Shown piece after piece: positions 15,669 to 25,479 of a stretch of DNA of 64,000 nucleotides. This stretch comes from Phycisphaeraceae bacterium (GTDB lineage: Bacteria; Planctomycetota; Phycisphaerae; Phycisphaerales; UBA1924), in contig JAHBXH010000001.1 of assembly GCA_019636555.1 (NCBI GenBank), forward strand, positions 1,708,928 to 1,772,927, written 5' to 3'. Numbering within the stretch: position 1 is the stretch's first letter; every line of letters starts with the position of its first letter. Under the pieces are notes generated by a model. It was given only the letters and a program-made list of their open reading frames with translations, had not been told where the DNA came from and did no database searches. The translations under genes and the position numbers were made by a program.

Positions 15669-16367
15669 TCAAGCGCCCCGCATGGCGCGGATGACTTCGG
15701 GCCGTTTTGGGGACGGCTGGCCGAAGATCGCGCTCGCCGAGACCAGCGCGTCGATCCCCGCCTCGCGGCAGGCACCGGCGGTTTTGGGTGAGACGCCGCC
15801 GTCGACTTCGAGCCGCTGATCGGGTCGCAGCAGCGGCTTGAGTTGGCGGGCTTTTTCCAGAACTTCCGGCATGAACGCCTGACCGGAGAAACCGGGGTTC
15901 ACCGACATGACCAGCAGCACATCGAAGGCGCCGGTAACATCGATCATCGGGGCAACATCGGTGGGCGGGTTGACTGCCAGCCCCGCCAGCGCGCCTCCCT
16001 TGTGAATGCGGTCCGCCAGCTTTTCTGCCTCTGCGCCGCGGTGAACTTCCACGTGAAATGTGAGATTCGTGGCGCCCGCTTCGATGAACGGATCGACGAA
16101 GCGTTCGGGTTCTTCCACCATGAGGTGAACATCGAGCGCGGCCTTTGGAAAGTAATGCCTCATCCAGCGGCACATGTCAGGGCCCATGGTCAGATTCGGA
16201 ACAAAGCGACCGTCCATGACGTCGAGGTGCAGGTAGTCGGCGCCGCTCTCGAGCAAGGGACGGCAATCCGCTTCCATCCGACCGAAATCGCCGGAAAGTA
16301 TGGAAGGCCCGATCAGGGGCAGGTGAGCGGGCGATTTGAATACCTGATGTGCGGGCGTCGGGGCCAT
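15669..16367 (-). CDS. rpe: Ribulose-phosphate 3-epimerase
   Basis: 232 residues from ATG 16367 (an in-frame extension upstream is unlike the family). A TIM barrel with the expected motifs: IGPSILSGDF, YLHLDVMDGRFVPNLTMGP (metal ligand His and catalytic Asp), DVHLMVEEPERFV, VMSVNPGFSGQAFM, LEVDGGVSPKTAG (second catalytic Asp) and a C-terminal SASAIFG phosphate loop. It interconverts ribulose-5-phosphate and xylulose-5-phosphate. It is divergent from the UDP-sugar pyrophosphorylase gene, with 78 bp between starts. Confidence 0.95.
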   Translation of the reverse strand: MAPTPAHQVFKSPAHLPLIGPSILSGDFGRMEADCRPLLESGADYLHLDVMDGRFVPNLTMGPDMCRWMRHYFPKAALDVHLMVEEPERFVDPFIEAGATNLTFHVEVHRGAEAEKLADRIHKGGALAGLAVNPPTDVAPMIDVTGAFDVLLVMSVNPGFSGQAFMPEVLEKARQLKPLLRPDQRLEVDGGVSPKTAGACREAGIDALVSASAIFGQPSPKRPEVIRAMRGA

Positions 16368-16445
16368 CGGACCACTGTACACGCGCACGACTCGGGCATC
16401 GCGCGATAGCATGCCCTTCCCCGATCGCGCGGGAAGGAGAGCACG

Positions 16446-17888
16446 ATGGCCGGCTATCAAGAGACATTCGATCGCCTGAAGCGGGTGGGTCAGGATCACC
16501 TGCTCCGGTTTTTTCCGGCGCTCGACGAGAAGCAGAAGATGGCGCTTCTCAGTCAGATCGAATCGCTCGATTTGGAAACGCTTCCCTCATTGATCGAGCG
16601 ATACGTGCGGAATCCGGTCAAGCATTCGCCCCCGTCCGGGATGCTCCCGGTGGATGCATATCCGAACAACCCGCGCTCTGACAAAAAGCCATGGGATCGG
16701 GACAAGTACCATCGAATCGGCGAGGAGCTCCTGCGAGCGGGCAAGGTCGCGGCGTTCATGGTCGCGGGAGGACAGGGAAGCAGGCTCGGCTATGACGGAC
16801 CCAAGGGTTGCTTCCGCGCCGGCGAAGTGAGCCGGCGCTCGTTGTTTGAGTTTTTCGGTCTCGGGATCCGGCGCGCGCAGCAGCAATTCGGTCGCCCTGT
16901 CCCGTGGTACATCATGACGAGCGCACAGAATCACGCGAGCACGCAGGCCTATTTCAGTGAGCACCGCTCGTTCGGGCTCGATCCGGCGAACATCATGTTC
17001 TTTCAGCAGGGCATGCTCCCTTCGTTCGACATCAAGACGGGCAAGATTTTGCTCGCGCATCAGGACGAAGTCGCCACGAATCCGGACGGGCACGGCGGTT
17101 CGATCGCGGCGCTCGAGCGCAGCGGCGCGATCAGCGACATGAAACGCCGCGGCATCGAGCATCTTTCCTATTTCCAGGTGGATAATCCGATCGTCCGCAC
17201 GCTCGATCCGGTCTTTCTCGGCTTGCACGCCAGCGCGCCCGATTCCTCGGGCGAGATGTCGAGCAAGATGATCCCGAAGACCGATCCGGCCGAGAAAGTC
17301 GGAGTCTTTGCAACTGTTGAGAAAAACGGTCGGCGCGTGGTGGAGGTGATCGAGTACTCCGATTTCCCCGCCGCGCTCGCGCAGGAAAAACTCGCGGACG
17401 GTTCACTCCGATTCAACGCCGGCTCGATCGCGGTGCACGTGCTGGGCGTCGCGTTCCTCGAAAAACTCGCGAGCGATCCGAACTTCGAGCTTCCGTTCCA
17501 TCGCGCCGAGAAAAAAGTGCCTTGCATCGATCTCGAAACCGGCGAAGAAGTCCAGCCGACTTCCAGCAACGGGGTCAAACTCGAGAAGTTCATCTTTGAT
17601 GCGGTCCCGCTCTGCCGCGCATCCATCGTGCTCGAAACCGACCGCATCGAGGAGTTTGCGCCGATCAAGAACGCCTCCGGGGTGGACAGCGCGGAATCGA
17701 GCGCGCGGATCCAAACGCTTCGCGCCGCGCGCTGGCTCGAAGCGGCGGGGGTGAAGGTGCCAAAGAAGTCCGACGGCTCGCCCGATTGCGTGCTCGAAGT
17801 CGATCCGCTGCACGGGGCCGAGCCCGCCGATCTTCGCGACCGCGCCAAGAGTCTGAATATCCAGCCGGGCGAGCGGCGGGTCATTTAG
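16446..17888 (+). CDS. UDP-N-acetylglucosamine/UDP-sugar pyrophosphorylase, eukaryotic UAP-like
   Basis: 480 residues. The nucleotide-binding signature AGGQGSRLGYDGPKG (about 107-121) and the blocks PWYIMTSAQNHASTQAYF, FFQQGMLPSFD, NPDGHGGSIAAL, YFQVDNPIVRTLDPVFLG and FNAGSIAVHVLGVAFL mark the UDPGP family. They match eukaryotic-type UAP rather than bacterial GlmU (no hexapeptide repeats). The enzyme couples UTP and a sugar-1-phosphate to UDP-sugar. The substrate (GlcNAc-1-P versus Glc-1-P) is not settled by these motifs. A clear AAGGAG ribosome site precedes ATG 16446. Confidence 0.88.
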   Translation: MAGYQETFDRLKRVGQDHLLRFFPALDEKQKMALLSQIESLDLETLPSLIERYVRNPVKHSPPSGMLPVDAYPNNPRSDKKPWDRDKYHRIGEELLRAGKVAAFMVAGGQGSRLGYDGPKGCFRAGEVSRRSLFEFFGLGIRRAQQQFGRPVPWYIMTSAQNHASTQAYFSEHRSFGLDPANIMFFQQGMLPSFDIKTGKILLAHQDEVATNPDGHGGSIAALERSGAISDMKRRGIEHLSYFQVDNPIVRTLDPVFLGLHASAPDSSGEMSSKMIPKTDPAEKVGVFATVEKNGRRVVEVIEYSDFPAALAQEKLADGSLRFNAGSIAVHVLGVAFLEKLASDPNFELPFHRAEKKVPCIDLETGEEVQPTSSNGVKLEKFIFDAVPLCRASIVLETDRIEEFAPIKNASGVDSAESSARIQTLRAARWLEAAGVKVPKKSDGSPDCVLEVDPLHGAEPADLRDRAKSLNIQPGERRVI

Positions 17889-17910
17889 CCATCGTCTAGG
17901 CTTGTTGTTC

Positions 17911-18780
17911 GTGAAAACCACGCCGCCAGAACGCTTCAAGCAATTCCCGCGCGATCTCGCTTCGGCAGCGAGAGTCGATCGGCTCGGCCCCGACGTGCCC
18001 GCGGTGCTCGCGCACCCGGATTGGAAGTCGCCGGCGCCTCTAGTGCTGTGGATGCACGGTCGGACGGCGAACAAAGAGCTTGACCCGGGGCGCTTTCTCC
18101 GCTGGATTCGCGCCGGGATCGCGGCGTGCTCGATCGATTTGCCCGGCCACGGGGAGCGACCCGCCGCCGGCGCACACGAACCCGATTCGAGCTTGCGGGT
18201 CATCGCGCAGGCGGTTTCGGAGATCGATGGCGTCGTCGAGTCTCTCGCCGACGCGAGGTTCGGAGGCGTTTTCGATCTCGACCGCATCGCGATCGGCGGC
18301 ATGTCGATGGGCGGGATCGTCACGCTGAGACGGCTCTGCGATCCGAACTCGTTTGTGTGCGCCGCGGTCGAGGGGACGACCGGCTGGCTCGAAGGCTTGT
18401 ATTTTCCGGAAGATCGCGGTGCGCCCGCCGAGACAAACCCTCGCTGGGTGGCGCGCCACGACCGCGATGCGGTCGCGCGGGTGAGTGCCGCGGCACATCT
18501 TGACGGTTTTCGTCCGCTCCCCCTGCTGATGCTTCACTCCCAGGCCGACAAGATGATGCCGTTTGTGGTGGCCAAGGGATTCATCGAGCGTCTCCGTGCG
18601 CACTATGCGAAAGCGGGAGCGGACCCGTCGATCATCGAGGTGAATTCGTGGCCGAGTACGGGTGCGCCCGAAGAGCACATCGGCTTCGGCCGATTCAGCA
18701 ACGACGCGAAGAATCTGCAGACCGCGTTTTTTGCGAAACATCTGCGTGCGGTGGCGCCGATCGCGACAGACAGCGACTAA
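17911..18780 (+). CDS. Alpha/beta hydrolase (dienelactone hydrolase/acyl esterase-like)
   Basis: 289 residues from GTG 17911; two TTG codons upstream are alternatives. The oxyanion region LVLWMHGRTANKE and CSIDLPGHGER are typical of the fold. The nucleophile elbow is GGMSMGG, the acid is Asp in LMLHSQADKMMP, and the His is in PEEHIGFG. There is no signal peptide, so it is cytoplasmic. The substrate cannot be read. The stop codon overlaps that of the convergent pilin-like gene (four shared bases, 18777-18780). Confidence 0.85.
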   Translation: MKTTPPERFKQFPRDLASAARVDRLGPDVPAVLAHPDWKSPAPLVLWMHGRTANKELDPGRFLRWIRAGIAACSIDLPGHGERPAAGAHEPDSSLRVIAQAVSEIDGVVESLADARFGGVFDLDRIAIGGMSMGGIVTLRRLCDPNSFVCAAVEGTTGWLEGLYFPEDRGAPAETNPRWVARHDRDAVARVSAAAHLDGFRPLPLLMLHSQADKMMPFVVAKGFIERLRAHYAKAGADPSIIEVNSWPSTGAPEEHIGFGRFSNDAKNLQTAFFAKHLRAVAPIATDSD

Positions 18781-19562
18781 TAGTCCTGACCCTTGATGCC
18801 GTTCTTTGTCGAATGCAACTTGACGTTGCGATTCTCGCGCATGATGTTCGGAACGCTTTCCTTCGCCTGGACCGGGTCCTTCGCGTCGCCGTGGCCATCG
18901 GCGAACACCATCGGCGCCGGCGCGTCGTAGTGCGAGTCGACGATTGCCGGGCGCTTGGTGTAGTACGCGACGTGCGCATCGAACAGCATCACCTTGCTCG
19001 ACGGGCTCAGCACGTCTTCGGGCTTCACCGGAGCGATCATCTTCGGATCGTCTTTCGGGTTCTCGCCGAACAGCTCGGGCTTCGCGATGAACGCATTGGA
19101 CAGACGCAAGGAGATCTGCTCGCGTGCCTCGAGATCATCGTTCTGCGGAAGCTGCTGAGGCAGTCCCGGCGAGACCCAAATCGGGTAGTTCTGCTCGGGA
19201 TCGACAAATCGCGAAACGGGACCTGCCCACATCCACTCCATCTCGAACGGATCGCTCGTGATGATCATCGCATTTGGATTGATCCATTGCGTGCCGATCA
19301 TTCCTTCCGGGACCGGCACCGGGCCGCGCGGGCCTTGGATCGGAGCGCCGGGCTGAATGAACGGGTAGGTGCGATACTGACCCGCGTACTGCGAAAACGT
19401 CATGCCGACCGAACGCACATTCGCGAGTCCCTTGGTCTGGCGCGCCAGCAGCCGGGCCTTTGCGAGCGCCGGGAGCGAGAGCGAAATAAGTAGCCCGATG
19501 ATCCCGATCGCGATCAGCAATTCGATCAGTGAAAACGCGCGGGTTTTCCGAGGAGTCTTCAT
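18777..19562 (-). CDS. Prepilin-like protein with N-terminal methylation motif
   Basis: 261 residues. After a basic leader, the prepilin peptidase site and helix RAFSLIELLIAIGIIGLLISLSLPALAKAR (about residues 8-37) place it in the type IV pilin/pseudopilin class. The long C-terminal domain includes a planctomycete-type tail motif VFADGHGDAKDP, as in the DUF1559-like prepilins that are numerous in this phylum. It is likely assembled into, or anchored like, a pseudopilus. It stands alone here, away from the pseudopilin cluster at 34-35 kb. Confidence 0.88.
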   Translation of the reverse strand: MKTPRKTRAFSLIELLIAIGIIGLLISLSLPALAKARLLARQTKGLANVRSVGMTFSQYAGQYRTYPFIQPGAPIQGPRGPVPVPEGMIGTQWINPNAMIITSDPFEMEWMWAGPVSRFVDPEQNYPIWVSPGLPQQLPQNDDLEAREQISLRLSNAFIAKPELFGENPKDDPKMIAPVKPEDVLSPSSKVMLFDAHVAYYTKRPAIVDSHYDAPAPMVFADGHGDAKDPVQAKESVPNIMRENRNVKLHSTKNGIKGQDY

Positions 19563-19601
19563 GTGTGCCTCGCAGTGTCACGTGAGAGAAAATTTTCCGA
19601 T

Positions 19602-20678
19602 TCAGCCCCGTCCGCTCGGCGCCTTCGGGGGTGGCGAGCCGTCGCCGGAGCTCGCGCCGCTCGGGCGAAGGCTCTTCTGCAGCGCCTTGATCGCTTCCGC
19701 GTCGTTTGAATGAAATTCGAGCGACTGCGGAACCCAGGTATTGGTCCGGGTGTTCTGACCCAGCGTTATACCGAGGAGGAACTTCTTGTCTTCAAGCGAA
19801 GCGCCTTTCAGCCGCGCGGGCATCGTGACCAAGACCCGTGGGGCGTTGGGCGCGGCGCCTTCGCTCGATCCATTGAAGAGCCCGCCCAGCGGCATGGTCA
19901 GCGATGACACCTCGTTCCCGTTCCCCAGGTTGTTGCGATTGATCATCATCGGGACCGCGCCGGCAGGAAGGCCGGCCAGCATGGAAGCGAGTGGACCCTC
20001 GAGCGCCGGCGCTTTCCGCACCTTCATGTGCGCCGTGTCCAACTCGCAGAATTGGAGCAGAAGGGCGATCTGCTTCACGATACCCGGGATTGTTCCAGAT
20101 TCCGGAGGCTTGCCGCCGTTGGAAGAGATGTACGAAGCGCCGTTCTTTATCTCACCCTGCGTGAGCGGCCCCAGAAATCGCGTGAGCGCTCCGTTGATCT
20201 GGTCGGAGGTCTGGAGAGGCGTTGGCGTCAGGCCCTCGATTTTGGTCGACTGTTCGCCCGCGGCCGCGCCCGCCGCGATCATCAGGGCGTTCGCCTCTTC
20301 CGAATTCGTGACGGGCGAGAACTCCGGGTTTTCGATGAACGTCGGGACCTCGGCGTTTCCGACGAGCGCTCTTCGCCGCGCTCCGTCGGAGGAGCCTGGC
20401 GGCGCGTTTCCGGGTCCGGTTCCGGGCGCGAGGGTGACCCGGTCTTCCGTGTTTCGTGGTCCTTCATCCTGTGAGCGCACGACGTCGCTTGCCGAACGAG
20501 GGCGGGGAATCGGGCGCGTATTCTCGTACACGCTCCAGCATGCCAGTGCGATCCCGGCGACGCCCACGGTGATTGCAACTGCCGCTCCGACCGGCCCATA
20601 CGAGCGCGTTCGGCGAGCCACCGGTGCGGAATGATTCAGTCCTGCGCCGCGATCCGCGTCATCGATCAGGCTTGTCAT
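19602..20678 (-). CDS. Single-span membrane protein of unknown function
   Basis: 358 residues from ATG 20678 (an open frame further upstream is unlike protein). A cytoplasmic N-terminus of about 30 residues is followed by one helix (VGAAVAITVGVAGIALACWSVY). A Pro/Arg/Gly-rich linker and an external domain with no family I recognise come next, and the tail is disordered and rich in Ser, Gly and Pro. It is followed on the same strand by the pilin-like gene 39 bp downstream, so the two may be co-transcribed. Role unknown. Confidence 0.7.
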   Translation of the reverse strand: MTSLIDDADRGAGLNHSAPVARRTRSYGPVGAAVAITVGVAGIALACWSVYENTRPIPRPRSASDVVRSQDEGPRNTEDRVTLAPGTGPGNAPPGSSDGARRRALVGNAEVPTFIENPEFSPVTNSEEANALMIAAGAAAGEQSTKIEGLTPTPLQTSDQINGALTRFLGPLTQGEIKNGASYISSNGGKPPESGTIPGIVKQIALLLQFCELDTAHMKVRKAPALEGPLASMLAGLPAGAVPMMINRNNLGNGNEVSSLTMPLGGLFNGSSEGAAPNAPRVLVTMPARLKGASLEDKKFLLGITLGQNTRTNTWVPQSLEFHSNDAEAIKALQKSLRPSGASSGDGSPPPKAPSGRG

Positions 20679-20773
20679 GTTCACAGTCGATGCGCACCTT
20701 CCCCGTCTCCGTCCGGTTTCGGCTGGTTTTTGCTCGTCCTGCAGGATCCACCCGAGGTTGTCATACTCGTTGA

Positions 20774-22111
20774 ATGGGCCAACCGGCAGAAAGCCTTCCG
20801 ACCGAGCACCCGGGCTCCCGGGCCGTGGCAACGACCTCGGTGGCTCTTCTCCTGCTCATCAACCTCTTTAACTACATCGATCGGTATGTGCTCGCGGCGG
20901 TCCAGCCCCTGATCCGCGCGGAGTTTTTTCCTCCCGGCGAAGCGGACGAGAAAACCGCCGACTTGCGGATGGGTCTGTTGGCGACGGCCTTTCTTGTTTC
21001 CTACATGGTGACGGCTCCCATTTTCGGGTGGCTGGCGGATCGCTGGAAGCGCTGGGCCATCGTCGGCATCGGTGTTTGTGTCTGGTCGGTGGCGTCAGGA
21101 GCCAGCGGCTTGGCCACGATGTGGCTTGCGATGCTGCTGATGCGAGTGCTGGTCGGAATCGGGGAAGCCGCGTACGGGCCGACGGCCCCGACCTTGATCT
21201 CCGATCTGTTTCCGGTGAGGCGCCGCGGCGCCGTGTTGGCGTGGTTCTATGCCGCAATCCCGGTCGGAAGCGCGCTCGGATACGTCTTGGGCGGACAGGT
21301 GACGCAGTTCACCACATGGCACTGGGCGTTTCTGCTCACGCTCCCCCCCGGCTTGCTGCTGGGTGCGGTTTGCTTTTTCATGAAAGATCCGCCGCGCGGC
21401 ATTTCCGACGGCGCGACACATCACCGGGCGAGCCTCCGCGATTACTTCGTGCTCGCGCGAACGCCTTCCTATGTCCTCGCGGTTGCAGGAATGACCGCAT
21501 TCACGTTCGCCATCGGCGGCATCTCCTTCTGGATGCCGACCTACCTCCACGAGCACAGAGGGCAAGCCGACCTCACGAGGGTGAATCTGGTCTTTGGCGG
21601 CATCACCGTGATCGCGGGTTTGAGCGCCACGCTCATCGGCGGCTGGCTCGGAGACCGTCTGCGCGCCCGTTTCAGCGGTTCCTACTTCCTGGTTTCCGGG
21701 GGCGGAATGCTCGTCGCCTTTCCTTTCTTCCTCGGGTCGCTCTACGCCCCCATGCCCCTCGGATACGCCTTCATCTTCGTGGCTATTTTCTTTCTCTTTC
21801 TTTCTACCGGTCCCAGCAACGCGATTCTGGCCAACGTCACGCACCCATCGATCCGCGCCACCGGATTCGCGCTGTCCATTTTCCTGATTCACGCTTTCGG
21901 CGATGCGATCAGCCCGCCGGTCATCGGCTGGGTGACCGACCTGACCAAGACCGCCTCGGACCCGCGGGGTGACATGACGCTCGGGTTTCTGATCGTCGGC
22001 GGGATGATTCTCTTTTCCGGCGCGCTCTGGATCTGGGGCGCCGCGTTTCTCAAGCGCGATACCGAGCTCGCCCCGACTCGATTCTCCGGCGTTGCGCGCT
22101 CTTCGACCTAA
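20774..22111 (+). CDS. Major facilitator superfamily transporter (Spinster-like)
   Basis: 445 residues with about 12 membrane helices. The N-terminal [22 protein letters not shown] matches the opening of Spinster-type MFS proteins. The loop 2-3 motif GWLADRWKR and the [24 protein letters not shown] block are canonical MFS signatures, repeated weakly as [12 protein letters not shown] in the second half. The substrate is unknown; Spinster homologues carry lipids or organic anions. It precedes trpB by 8 bp and is divergent from the membrane protein gene at 20678. Confidence 0.9.
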   Translation: MGQPAESLPTEHPGSRAVATTSVALLLLINLFNYIDRYVLAAVQPLIRAEFFPPGEADEKTADLRMGLLATAFLVSYMVTAPIFGWLADRWKRWAIVGIGVCVWSVASGASGLATMWLAMLLMRVLVGIGEAAYGPTAPTLISDLFPVRRRGAVLAWFYAAIPVGSALGYVLGGQVTQFTTWHWAFLLTLPPGLLLGAVCFFMKDPPRGISDGATHHRASLRDYFVLARTPSYVLAVAGMTAFTFAIGGISFWMPTYLHEHRGQADLTRVNLVFGGITVIAGLSATLIGGWLGDRLRARFSGSYFLVSGGGMLVAFPFFLGSLYAPMPLGYAFIFVAIFFLFLSTGPSNAILANVTHPSIRATGFALSIFLIHAFGDAISPPVIGWVTDLTKTASDPRGDMTLGFLIVGGMILFSGALWIWGAAFLKRDTELAPTRFSGVARSST

Positions 22112-22119
22112 ACTCCGGC

Positions 22120-23397
22120 ATGTCGACGTTTCAAGCCGAGCCCAAGCCCGCGCCGCCCAAACTGAGCGACGAGCCGTCACCCGACGGTCGATACGGCGCC
22201 TTTGGCGGCAGGTATGTTCCCGAAACCCTGATGGCGGCGCTGGCACAGCTCGAAGAGGTGTACGAATCGGCCAGGAACGACCGGGCTTTTTGGGATGAAT
22301 TGCGGGCGCTGTTCGCCACGCTGGTCGGCCGGCCCACGCCGCTCTACAAGGCGAGCCGGCTCACGGCGCACGCGGCGCAGATTTCTCGCCAGAAGGGAAA
22401 CAACGGACAGGCCGCGACCATCTGGCTCAAGCGCGAAGACCTGGCCCACACCGGCGCTCACAAAATAAACAACACGCTCGGGCAAGGCCTTCTGACCCGT
22501 CGCATGGGAAAGAAGCGCATCATCGCTGAAACCGGGGCGGGCCAGCATGGAGTGGCTTCGGCGACGGCCGCCGCTCACCTCGGTCTCGAATGCGATGTCT
22601 ACATGGGCAGCGAAGACGTTCGGCGCCAAAGACTCAATGTCATCCGGATGCGCATGCTCGGCGCTCGGGTGATTGAAGTCGATTCCGGATCACGAACGCT
22701 GAAGGACGCCACCAACGAGGCGATGCGCGATTGGATGGGCTCGGTCGAAGGAACGCACTACATCATCGGGTCGGTCGTCGGCCCTCATCCCTTCCCGATG
22801 ATTGTTCGCGATTTTCAGTCGATTATCGGCACGGAAGCCAAGGCGCAGTGCCTCCGCTACATCGGCCGATTGCCCGACGCCATCGTCGCCTGTGTGGGAG
22901 GCGGCTCGAACGCCGCGGGCATTTTCTACCCGTTCATCGACGACGCCAAGGTGCGACTGATCGGCGTGGAAGCGGGGGGGCGATCATCTTCGCCGGGTCA
23001 GCACGCCGCGACGCTTTCATACGGTTCCCCCGGCGTCCTGCACGGAACTCTCTCCTATGTCCTTCAGGATCAGAACGGGCAGACGGCGGACGTGCACTCC
23101 TGTTCGGCGGGTCTCGACTATCCGGGGGTCGGTCCCGAGCATGCGTTCTGGAAGGACACGGGCCGGGTTTCCTACACCGCGGCAACCGACGAACAGGCTC
23201 TGGATTCATTCACGCTTCTCGCCCGCACGGAAGGGATCATCCCCGCGCTCGAAACCTCGCACGCAATATGGGAAGCGGTGCGCCTCGCATCGACGATGAG
23301 CAGCGAGCAGCACATTGTTGTCTGCAGTTCGGGTCGCGGAGACAAGGATGTCGAGGAAGCTTCTCGTCTGCTTTCGCAAGCGCGCGAAGGGCATTGA
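22120..23397 (+). CDS. trpB: Tryptophan synthase beta chain
   Basis: 425 residues. It opens with the family signature [20 protein letters not shown]. The PLP-binding Lys lies in [19 protein letters not shown], with the substrate-binding [17 protein letters not shown], the phosphate-binding [12 protein letters not shown] and the C-terminal [10 protein letters not shown]. The enzyme condenses indole with serine to tryptophan. No trpA or other trp gene is nearby, so it is either separated from trpA in this genome or follows the MFS gene in a two-gene unit. This is the canonical TrpB1 type by the N-terminal block. Confidence 0.95.
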   Translation: MSTFQAEPKPAPPKLSDEPSPDGRYGAFGGRYVPETLMAALAQLEEVYESARNDRAFWDELRALFATLVGRPTPLYKASRLTAHAAQISRQKGNNGQAATIWLKREDLAHTGAHKINNTLGQGLLTRRMGKKRIIAETGAGQHGVASATAAAHLGLECDVYMGSEDVRRQRLNVIRMRMLGARVIEVDSGSRTLKDATNEAMRDWMGSVEGTHYIIGSVVGPHPFPMIVRDFQSIIGTEAKAQCLRYIGRLPDAIVACVGGGSNAAGIFYPFIDDAKVRLIGVEAGGRSSSPGQHAATLSYGSPGVLHGTLSYVLQDQNGQTADVHSCSAGLDYPGVGPEHAFWKDTGRVSYTAATDEQALDSFTLLARTEGIIPALETSHAIWEAVRLASTMSSEQHIVVCSSGRGDKDVEEASRLLSQAREGH

Positions 23398-23514
23398 CTC
23401 GATCCTTTTTTGCCGCAAGTTGCGACTTTGCCGAACCGATCGCGCCGCGGACGCGGTAGGATGAGCGAACCGGACGGATAGAAAGCCCCATTGGTGTCGC
23501 CGGAGTTGCTCACC

Positions 23515-25479
23515 GTGCGTCGTGCTCGGCTCATTTCTGGGTTTGCGTGCGCACTCGCGATGTGTACATCGCCGTTTTTGGCGCATTCTCAAGCCGCGCA
23601 GCCCAACGGCGCGCCGCCGGCTGCCCAGCCGGTCGAAGCGGACGCGGCGAAGTCGAAAGCCAGAAGTCTGGTCGCGGCAATGTCGGACGCCGATTCGCTC
23701 GGCGAGATCCGCAAGATCCTGACAACACCCGCTGACGCCGCTCAATTTGGAGCTGTTGTTGATGCTCTCGGGAAGGCTCCGTGGGTGACGGCCGAACTGC
23801 TTCCGGACCTGATGTCTGCGTGCAATGCCGCGTCAAGCGTCCAGAAGCCGGCGATCTTCCGTGCCATCTCGTCCGTGCCCGACCGCGCCGCGGCGCAGTA
23901 CCTCGTTTCGACACTCGATGTTCCGAGCGCCGACGGGCCGATTCGGCGTGCAGCGGTCGAAGCGCTCGTTCGCCAGACCGGCCGGGAAGATATCGGTGAA
24001 GACGCCGCGCGGTGGCACGAGTTCCTTGCTTCGTGTCCCAACGACGAAGAATGGCTCTCCCGCGCCAACCGCCTCCACGCGGAAAAAGCCGACCGCGAGC
24101 GCGAACAGAAACTCGCTGTCCAATCGAAGCTGCTGGAAGCGCTCCGAGCGCTGCACCTATCAACTCCCGCCGACAAGCGGTGGGCACTCATCACCTCGAT
24201 GATCGGCGATCCTCTTGCCTGCGTCAATCTTCTCGGGCTCGAGTTGACGTCGCGCGAGCTGTCCGCCGGGAACCGCCCAGACGCGAAGCTGGCGCTCGAG
24301 ATTCTCTTGCTCTTGCAATCACAGGACGCCGCGATCCGCGAGCAAGCCGCTATTCTCGTGACCAATCTTGCGCCTCCCGGTGCGCAAGAGGCGGTCCTTC
24401 ATGCGCTCGATCGCGAACAAGTGCCCTCGACGGCCGCGGCCCTCTTGAATGCCGCGGCACGCTGGCCCGGCCCGGAAGCCGAGGATTCGGTGTTGCAATG
24501 GATCGATCCGGCGGTCTGGGCGAGCGCCGGACCGACGGTACGCGACGCAGCGATCGATGCCGCCTGGGCGCTCTACCGGGGCGGCATGCTCCGATCAGCC
24601 GATTCTTCCAGCCGCGTGCTCGCGGCGCTGCGATCGATCAATCTGGGCGATCTGACCGGCGCGGGTGTTCGCCTGCGCGCGGAACTCGGAGATCAGTCCG
24701 ATCTCGAGGCGATCGTCGTTTTGCTCGGATCCAACAATTCCGCCCAGCGCCTGGCGACCGCCGAAGCGCTCGTCTCCTCTCCCGAGTATCTCCCTCGTAT
24801 TCTCGCCGCCGCACGCGAAGACCCGCTGCTCATCGATGTCGCTGCCCGAGGCGTGATCACCATCGACCCGTCTCTTGCCAACTTCACGGCGATCGAAGAG
24901 GCCACACGGCGCGTGCCGGATCAGCGACGCGGCGCACTCACGCTTATTGCCTCGGTTCTCAACGAAGACGAGATTCTGGATGCCAGCCGGAGGCTCCGTT
25001 CCGACCCGGCGCTGCGCGAGGCGGTGCTCGCGACGCTCGCCGATCCTCGCCGCGTGATGGCCGAGCGCACGGACCCTTCGCGGCTGTCGTTCACCGCCGA
25101 AGCGCTCGCGGAACTGGCGGAATTGCGCATCGAGCTGGGCAAATACGGCGAGGCGATCGCGGCGCTCGACGCTCTGTCGGAGATCGAGTTCTTCATTCCG
25201 TCCGATCGGCTGCGCGATATCCGCACGCTCGCCTTCATCGGGCTCAACCGACTCGATCAGGCGCGCGAGCTCGGCGCCAAGCCCGAAGTCTGGTTGAAAG
25301 CGCTCGAGCTCAATCTCGATCAGCCCCAGGCGCCGCAGATCGCGTCGCTCATCGAAACCAACATGGCCGATTCTCTGACCGATGCGGACCGCGCCAGGCT
25401 CGAGCAGCTCAAAGCCCGGATCACCACCAAGCCCGCCGGCGGCGCCGCCGTTGAGAAGCCAGCGCCGCGGCTGCGATGA
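23515..25479 (+). CDS. Exported HEAT-repeat protein of unknown function
   Basis: 654 residues from GTG 23515, supported by GGAG 9 bp upstream and a signal peptide starting there (RRARLISGFACALAMCTSPFLAHSQA); an upstream TTG at 23491 is possible. The mature part is a solenoid of HEAT/armadillo-like helical pairs, with a degenerate TPR-like block near the end (IELGKYGEAIAALDALSEIEFF). It ends with a Pro-rich tail. It is likely a periplasmic scaffold. Its 3' end overlaps the convergent gene at 25421 by 59 bp. Confidence 0.75.
   Translation: MRRARLISGFACALAMCTSPFLAHSQAAQPNGAPPAAQPVEADAAKSKARSLVAAMSDADSLGEIRKILTTPADAAQFGAVVDALGKAPWVTAELLPDLMSACNAASSVQKPAIFRAISSVPDRAAAQYLVSTLDVPSADGPIRRAAVEALVRQTGREDIGEDAARWHEFLASCPNDEEWLSRANRLHAEKADREREQKLAVQSKLLEALRALHLSTPADKRWALITSMIGDPLACVNLLGLELTSRELSAGNRPDAKLALEILLLLQSQDAAIREQAAILVTNLAPPGAQEAVLHALDREQVPSTAAALLNAAARWPGPEAEDSVLQWIDPAVWASAGPTVRDAAIDAAWALYRGGMLRSADSSSRVLAALRSINLGDLTGAGVRLRAELGDQSDLEAIVVLLGSNNSAQRLATAEALVSSPEYLPRILAAAREDPLLIDVAARGVITIDPSLANFTAIEEATRRVPDQRRGALTLIASVLNEDEILDASRRLRSDPALREAVLATLADPRRVMAERTDPSRLSFTAEALAELAELRIELGKYGEAIAALDALSEIEFFIPSDRLRDIRTLAFIGLNRLDQARELGAKPEVWLKALELNLDQPQAPQIASLIETNMADSLTDADRARLEQLKARITTKPAGGAAVEKPAPRLR

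Noticed and set aside
15392-15694. 100-codon open frame in the rpe-accD spacer
   Set aside because: No ribosome site, no recognisable domain, Arg/Pro/Ser-rich low-information sequence, and it runs into the 3' end of rpe on the other strand.
24013-24029. Second sigma-54-like site TGGCAC...TTGC inside the HEAT gene
   Set aside because: The spacer is 7 rather than 5 bases and it lies in mid-gene with no start codon downstream.
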